From: GCA-2683825 sp965662355
Lineage (GTDB): Bacteria > Planctomycetota > UBA1135 > GCA-002686595
DNA: 64,000 nucleotides
NCBI GenBank assembly: GCA_965662355.1
Contig: CBFIHP010000001.1
Span: forward strand, 186,001 to 250,000
Reading direction: 5' to 3'
This document shows, one piece after another, positions 60,532 to 64,000 of the stretch; positions within the stretch are counted from its first letter, which is position 1; the number at the start of each line of letters is the position of its first letter. Under the pieces are notes generated by a model. The model saw only the letters and a program-made list of their open reading frames with translations. It was not told where the DNA came from and did no database searches. A program made the position numbers and the translations under genes.

Positions 60532-63057
60532 TTAACCTCCGATGCCCCCGATCCAGTGCAGATAGCGCTGATACTGAGACAATACGCGTTCGCTCCAGCG
60601 CCATGGCGCCGCGCGGTCGGACGTCTCGAACCAGGAGTTGTTCGACATGTCGGCATCGATGTAATAGCTGCGCTCGGGATCGATCTCGACGGAAATCAGC
60701 TTCTCGCGCCGTTCGAATTCCAGCTTCAGCCAGCCCTCGCGTTGTTGCTGGGGGCGAGTCCAGACGATCTCTTCGACCACGCGCTGGGGTTCGGCATCGA
60801 CTTCCACATCGTCCCCGCTCTCGGCGGGGGGCGCTTCGAACACGAGCCGCACCGGGACGGGCAAGCACAGCTCGCCTTCGTTGCGCAGAACGATCTCGGT
60901 CTGCCAGGTCGTACGTTCCTCGCCGTTCGGCTCCGAGTCGGGCTGCTCGAGGAAGGCACCGCCTTCGCTTTGGAAGTAGCCCTTGGGTTCCGGGCGCGCC
61001 ACTTGGTTGACCTCGACGCTCCAGTCGACCGTTCCGCGCCCCTGGAAGAGCTCCTCGAAATACCACTCGAGCTCTTCACCGGAACCTTCCTGGAAGGAGG
61101 CGTAGAAGTCCTCGGGATAGGGATGGTCGTAGCGCCATTCCCGGGAGAAGTGTCGCATTCCGCGCAGGAAGGCCTCGTCGCCGATTACCGCGGGAAGCGA
61201 GCGCAGGGCCACGGCCGGCCGCGGGTAACTATTCGTTCTGTACGAGAGCCGGTCGACGTACTCCCAGGCCTTCGTTTCGATCGGATCGCTGGAGGGATCG
61301 CGGAGATATCCGGAGCGATCGGACCAGCGGGGGTCCGTCAATTCACGTGCGAACGAGAGTTCGGGCTGGTCACGCCAAAGGTCCACGTAGCCGGACGAGC
61401 GGAGGGGCTTCCAGTGGGGATCGTAGAAATAAGGAAGGGGTATGCGCACATCGCGGAAGGCCAGCGCATTGGCAACCTGGCTTCCACCTGGAAGGCTGGA
61501 GACGCGCTTGCCGTCGACGAAGGTCCCGGCGTAGTTGGTGGTTCCACGTCGGGGACCATACACACGCCAGACAACCTCGGAGTCGGTGAAAGAATTGAGC
61601 CCTTCGTCGAGCCACGCCGCCTCGAACTCGTTGTTACCGACCAACCCATACCAGAACTGGTGGCCGCATTCGTGAATGGTCACGCCTTCCGGACGCTGCA
61701 TGTCCTCGGTCGTGTTCATGCGTGAGCCACACGTGAAGAGCGTCGGGTATTCCATGCCGCCGGCACCGCCACCGCCGAAGGGGGGATCGACAACGGTCAC
61801 GTGCTGGTAGGGATACTCCCCGAACCAGAGGCCGTAGAAGAACAGCGCCGCGTTCGTGGCGCGGAAGTGGCGATCGGCCTGGTCCTCGCGCTCGGGGTGG
61901 ATGAGAATCGTCACGTCGACGGGCCGCAGGGTCAGGTCTTCGTCATCACCGAAGGCCTTGCGCGCACGTTCGATCTCCTCGGGATAGTCCTCGGCCCATT
62001 CCTCGAAGCGGAAGGTGCGCTGCTTCACGACAAAGCGCGGATCCGCGGTCCATGCGAAGTCGTGAACGAGGGGAGTCTTCCCGAAGGCATCCGTGCTTCT
62101 TTGATCCCGCGACGAGGGCGCGACGAAACGCACTTCGAGCCTACCGCCTTCGGTCCGCTCGCCTTCGCTGATGCCCGAGCCGAAAACCTTGCCGCGATAC
62201 TCGACCGGCAGGTTCAAGGTGACGTCATAGTTGCCGAAGTCCGCGAACCATTCCGAGTTGCGGTGGAATTGATGCGTGTTCCAGCCCTTGCCGGCCTCGT
62301 AGACGCCCAGTTTGGGGAACCACTGCGCGACCAGCAAGAAGTCGTCCTTGTGTCCCGTGCGTACGCGGACCCGGGGGAGTTGCGCCTCCCAGTCGATTTC
62401 AACCTTGGTCGTCTCGCCACTTGGCAACGGGCGGGGAAGGGGAACGCTGAAGACGGTGCGGTCGTCGGGATTGCCGTCGTCGGGACGCTCGTACTTGAAC
62501 TCGGGCATCAGGTCCTTCTCGCCGTCGTATTCATACAGGCGAATGCCTGTGACCTGGGACCAACCCCATTCTTCGTTCTTACGGGTCGAACGGTCCCCGT
62601 CCGCCGCCTCACGCATGAAGGTCGAGCGGTTGTTCGAGAAGGCGTTCAGGTAGAGGTGGAACCAGAGCTCCTGTACGTCCTCGCCGCTGTTGTTGGTCCA
62701 GCGCAACTCGAGCGACCCGGTCAGGCGTTTCGTGTCGGCGTCGAGACTGGCCTCGATGTGATAGTCGGCGCGGTTGGGCGTTGTGCGCGCTTTGGGAGCC
62801 TTTTCGGGCGGCGCCTCTTCCTGGGCTCCGGCTTCGGGATTCGCTTCGGGACTGGGAGCGACCTCGGAATCGATCAACCTGGCGGCTTCGGGCTCTTCCG
62901 TACCATCGTCTTGGCCGAGCGACTGGGTACAGAGGAGCGAAAACACGCTGAGGACCGCAAAAACACGGGCTCGCGGGCCAGATCGCCCTTCCTGACCGGA
63001 AAGTGGGTGTAGGCGTCGACCCCATCGGGGGCCCTGGGAGGGAGCGTTCGTCCTCAT
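60532..63057 (-). CDS. Secreted M1-family zinc aminopeptidase-like protein
   Basis: An 841-residue protein with a long basic n-region and a signal peptide ('RVFAVLSVFSLLCTQSLGQ'). An acidic Pro/Glu-rich linker of about 40 residues precedes the M1 domain: exopeptidase motif 'GGMEYP', zinc motif H462-E-C-G-H466 and E485 in 'WLDEG' (HExxH-X18-E). Both metal and general-base residues are intact. The C-terminal region about 680-790 is a beta domain. It is probably periplasmic and cleaves N-terminal residues. The membrane protein gene follows after 3 bases. It is divergent from the FlgM-like gene. Confidence 0.92.
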   Translation of the reverse strand: MRTNAPSQGPRWGRRLHPLSGQEGRSGPRARVFAVLSVFSLLCTQSLGQDDGTEEPEAARLIDSEVAPSPEANPEAGAQEEAPPEKAPKARTTPNRADYHIEASLDADTKRLTGSLELRWTNNSGEDVQELWFHLYLNAFSNNRSTFMREAADGDRSTRKNEEWGWSQVTGIRLYEYDGEKDLMPEFKYERPDDGNPDDRTVFSVPLPRPLPSGETTKVEIDWEAQLPRVRVRTGHKDDFLLVAQWFPKLGVYEAGKGWNTHQFHRNSEWFADFGNYDVTLNLPVEYRGKVFGSGISEGERTEGGRLEVRFVAPSSRDQRSTDAFGKTPLVHDFAWTADPRFVVKQRTFRFEEWAEDYPEEIERARKAFGDDEDLTLRPVDVTILIHPEREDQADRHFRATNAALFFYGLWFGEYPYQHVTVVDPPFGGGGAGGMEYPTLFTCGSRMNTTEDMQRPEGVTIHECGHQFWYGLVGNNEFEAAWLDEGLNSFTDSEVVWRVYGPRRGTTNYAGTFVDGKRVSSLPGGSQVANALAFRDVRIPLPYFYDPHWKPLRSSGYVDLWRDQPELSFARELTDPRWSDRSGYLRDPSSDPIETKAWEYVDRLSYRTNSYPRPAVALRSLPAVIGDEAFLRGMRHFSREWRYDHPYPEDFYASFQEGSGEELEWYFEELFQGRGTVDWSVEVNQVARPEPKGYFQSEGGAFLEQPDSEPNGEERTTWQTEIVLRNEGELCLPVPVRLVFEAPPAESGDDVEVDAEPQRVVEEIVWTRPQQQREGWLKLEFERREKLISVEIDPERSYYIDADMSNNSWFETSDRAAPWRWSERVLSQYQRYLHWIGGIGG

Positions 63058-63079
63058 GAGAGAAATCCACCGATTCCGC

Positions 63080-63106
63080 TAATGCGCGAAAGGCAGCTGC
63101 CGATAA
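63080..63106 (+). promoter_or_regulatory. Sigma-28 (FliA)-type promoter of the FlgM-like gene
   Basis: TAAT (63080-63083) and GCCGATAA (63099-63106) are separated by 15 bases. The -10 matches the flagellar sigma-28 consensus GCCGATAA exactly, and the -35 matches TAAA in three of four positions, at the consensus spacing (TAAA-N15-GCCGATAA). The leader would be about 40 bases, with AGAGG just before the ATG at 63154. Confidence 0.75.
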
Positions 63107-63153
63107 TTGGAGCTAGGGAAACCCCTCTTTATCCTCGTGGAAAGAAGAGGCAA

Positions 63154-63465
63154 ATGGAAGTCAAAGGCAAGAACGCAGGCGATCCGCAGGCAGCCCGTCA
63201 CAGGGTTGTTGAAGCGCAACGCGATTATTACGCCACCCAGCGGTCCCAGGCCGCCACGGCGGGCTCTGAAGCTGCCAACCCGGCAGCCGCAGGCGACAGG
63301 GTGCAGCTCTCCGATTCGACCTCGAATGCCATGAAGGCAGAGCGCGCTCACGAGGAGGTGCGCGCCGCCAGAGTTGCCGAATTGCGCGCCGAGCTTGAAA
63401 TAGAGGGCACGCTGAACACGCCCGAGCGCGTGGCCCACGCGGCCGCTCGCATCCTCGAAGGCTAG
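63154..63465 (+). CDS. FlgM-like anti-sigma-28 factor
   Basis: A 103-residue protein, acidic and largely helical. The C-terminal half has the FlgM pattern: 'DRVQLSDSTSNAMKAERAHE', then 'VRAARVAELRAELEIEG', ending 'NTPERVAHAAARILEG'. FlgM binds FliA (sigma-28) and delays late flagellar genes until the hook is complete. The N-terminal half is Ala/Gln-rich and likely disordered, as in FlgM. The gene is preceded by a sigma-28-type promoter, so it should be repressed by its own product. A ribosome site (AGAGG) is 4 bases upstream. No other flagellar gene is in the window. Confidence 0.72.
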   Translation: MEVKGKNAGDPQAARHRVVEAQRDYYATQRSQAATAGSEAANPAAAGDRVQLSDSTSNAMKAERAHEEVRAARVAELRAELEIEGTLNTPERVAHAAARILEG

Positions 63466-63491
63466 CCGAACCTGGGCCTGTCGGCGGGTTG

Positions 63492-64000
63492 TTACTCGCC
63501 GTACCCGAGCGCTTCCAGAGCAGCGCGGGTTGCGGGATCGTCCAGTTCCTCGGTCTGTGCTCGTTCGAGCGTGGCTTTGAAGCGCATGAAGAGCTGGTTC
63601 AGTTCGTCGGCATAGGCCGGCAACTCGCTCGGGGCCTCGTCCGCTTGGAGCAGTTCGATGCCGTCGCCCGACCAGATGCTGCCATCGCGGATGGCGTAGA
63701 AGCGCGGCGTATCGACGCGCAGCTCGCGTCCGTCGGCTTGCACGACCTTGACCTCCGTGTCGAAGACGCTGCGCATCCCGTAAACACCGAACGAAGCCTC
63801 GGCATCGCGGTTCGCATCCAGCTGCGAGAGATCGCGTCCCTGGGTTGAACGGCGCGTATCCCCCGCCAGTGCCAGGATCGTGGCGGCGAAATCCACCGTA
63901 CCCGCGGCCTCCTCGTTCACGCCGGGTGAGATGCGGGGTGAAACGATGAAAGCGGGCACGTGGAGTTGTTCCTCGATCATGTGGTGGCCGTGCCCGAAGG
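63492..64000 (-). CDS. C-terminal part of a sulfatase-superfamily protein (partial)
   Basis: The frame runs from the right window edge to TAA at 63492. The visible part opens with 'FGHGHHMIEEQLHVPAFIVS' and 'SPRISPGVNEEAAGTVDFA', which is the late half of the sulfatase fold (HG.H..EEQ..VP). It ends with 'TRAALEALGYGE', the same C-terminal pattern as the other three members in this window. The nucleophile loop lies beyond the window. It converges with the FlgM-like gene, 26 bases apart. Confidence 0.85.
   Translation of the reverse strand, partial: FGHGHHMIEEQLHVPAFIVSPRISPGVNEEAAGTVDFAATILALAGDTRRSTQGRDLSQLDANRDAEASFGVYGMRSVFDTEVKVVQADGRELRVDTPRFYAIRDGSIWSGDGIELLQADEAPSELPAYADELNQLFMRFKATLERAQTEELDDPATRAALEALGYGE

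Noticed and set aside
1..64000. tRNA, rRNA, IS elements, CRISPR arrays and attachment sites
   Set aside because: I looked for cloverleaf-like intergenic segments, terminal inverted repeats with transposase genes and regularly spaced repeats; none could be supported. Without a tRNA-finding computation, a degenerate tRNA cannot be fully excluded.

Overview
The window is 64 kb of GC-rich bacterial chromosome with dense, short-spaced genes on both strands. I see no rRNA, tRNA, IS element or CRISPR array. The gene content suggests a Planctomycetota-like bacterium: many lipoprotein or secreted sulfatase-superfamily proteins, PQQ-type beta-propellers, a 'GSDGT'-type propeller ending in a Gly/Cys-rich C-terminal domain, cytochrome-c/propeller/thrombospondin-3 chimeras, HEAT-repeat lipoproteins and several ECF sigma factors. 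This assignment is inferred from gene content, not from a marker phylogeny.

Layout. 1-2.7 kb: ECF sigma factor with a coupled partner, then a complete ureohydrolase flanked by two decayed fragments (an AraC-type cupin and an ankyrin protein). 2.7-8.2 kb (minus strand): VOC protein, a GSCFA/phytanoyl-dioxygenase fusion, a zinc-ribbon C-methyltransferase and a CaCA antiporter. 8.5-14.2 kb: small membrane and YHS lipoproteins, a PQQ propeller, then amidotransferase, unknown membrane protein and aroB as a run. 14.2-18.9 kb: a haem-protein fragment, a terminator, a secreted propeller, a sulfatase-like lipoprotein and small proteins. 19-24 kb: three outer-membrane barrel proteins around a secreted amidohydrolase. 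24-29 kb: carB and a secreted sugar-dehydrogenase-like propeller. 29.3-34.6 kb (minus): ribBA, then ECF sigma, anti-sigma, Spy-like protein, PilM/PilN fusion and PilO in one tight operon. 34.8-45.8 kb: HEAT/cyclophilin lipoprotein, anchored trypsin-like protease, two large sulfatase-like proteins, a second PQQ propeller and an orphan ExbD. 46-48.7 kb (minus): prfB with its programmed +1 frameshift, coupled to purH. 48.9-55.2 kb: a probable dead Xaa-Pro aminopeptidase, the coupled pair sfsA/LOG, and a 1142-residue dihaem propeller protein. 55.6-64 kb: secreted proteins, a glucoamylase fossil, PHP phosphoesterase, a membrane protein with M1 peptidase, a FlgM-like gene behind a sigma-28-type promoter, and the C-terminal end of another sulfatase.

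Housekeeping genes (aroB, carB, ribBA, purH, prfB, sfsA) are interleaved with envelope and secreted functions. Regulation is visible at a few points: the prfB frameshift site, a candidate ECF promoter before the pilus operon, a good sigma-28 promoter before the FlgM-like gene, and sigma-70-like -10 elements placed almost directly on start codons. Four gene remnants show ongoing decay of accessory genes. The most interesting items are the GSCFA-dioxygenase fusion with its methyltransferase partner, the ECF/Spy/PilMN-PilO operon, the peptidase lacking three of five metal ligands, the Thr-for-Cys/Ser nucleophile in the three testable sulfatase-family proteins, and the glucoamylase fossil in which both protein ends survive around an internal deletion.
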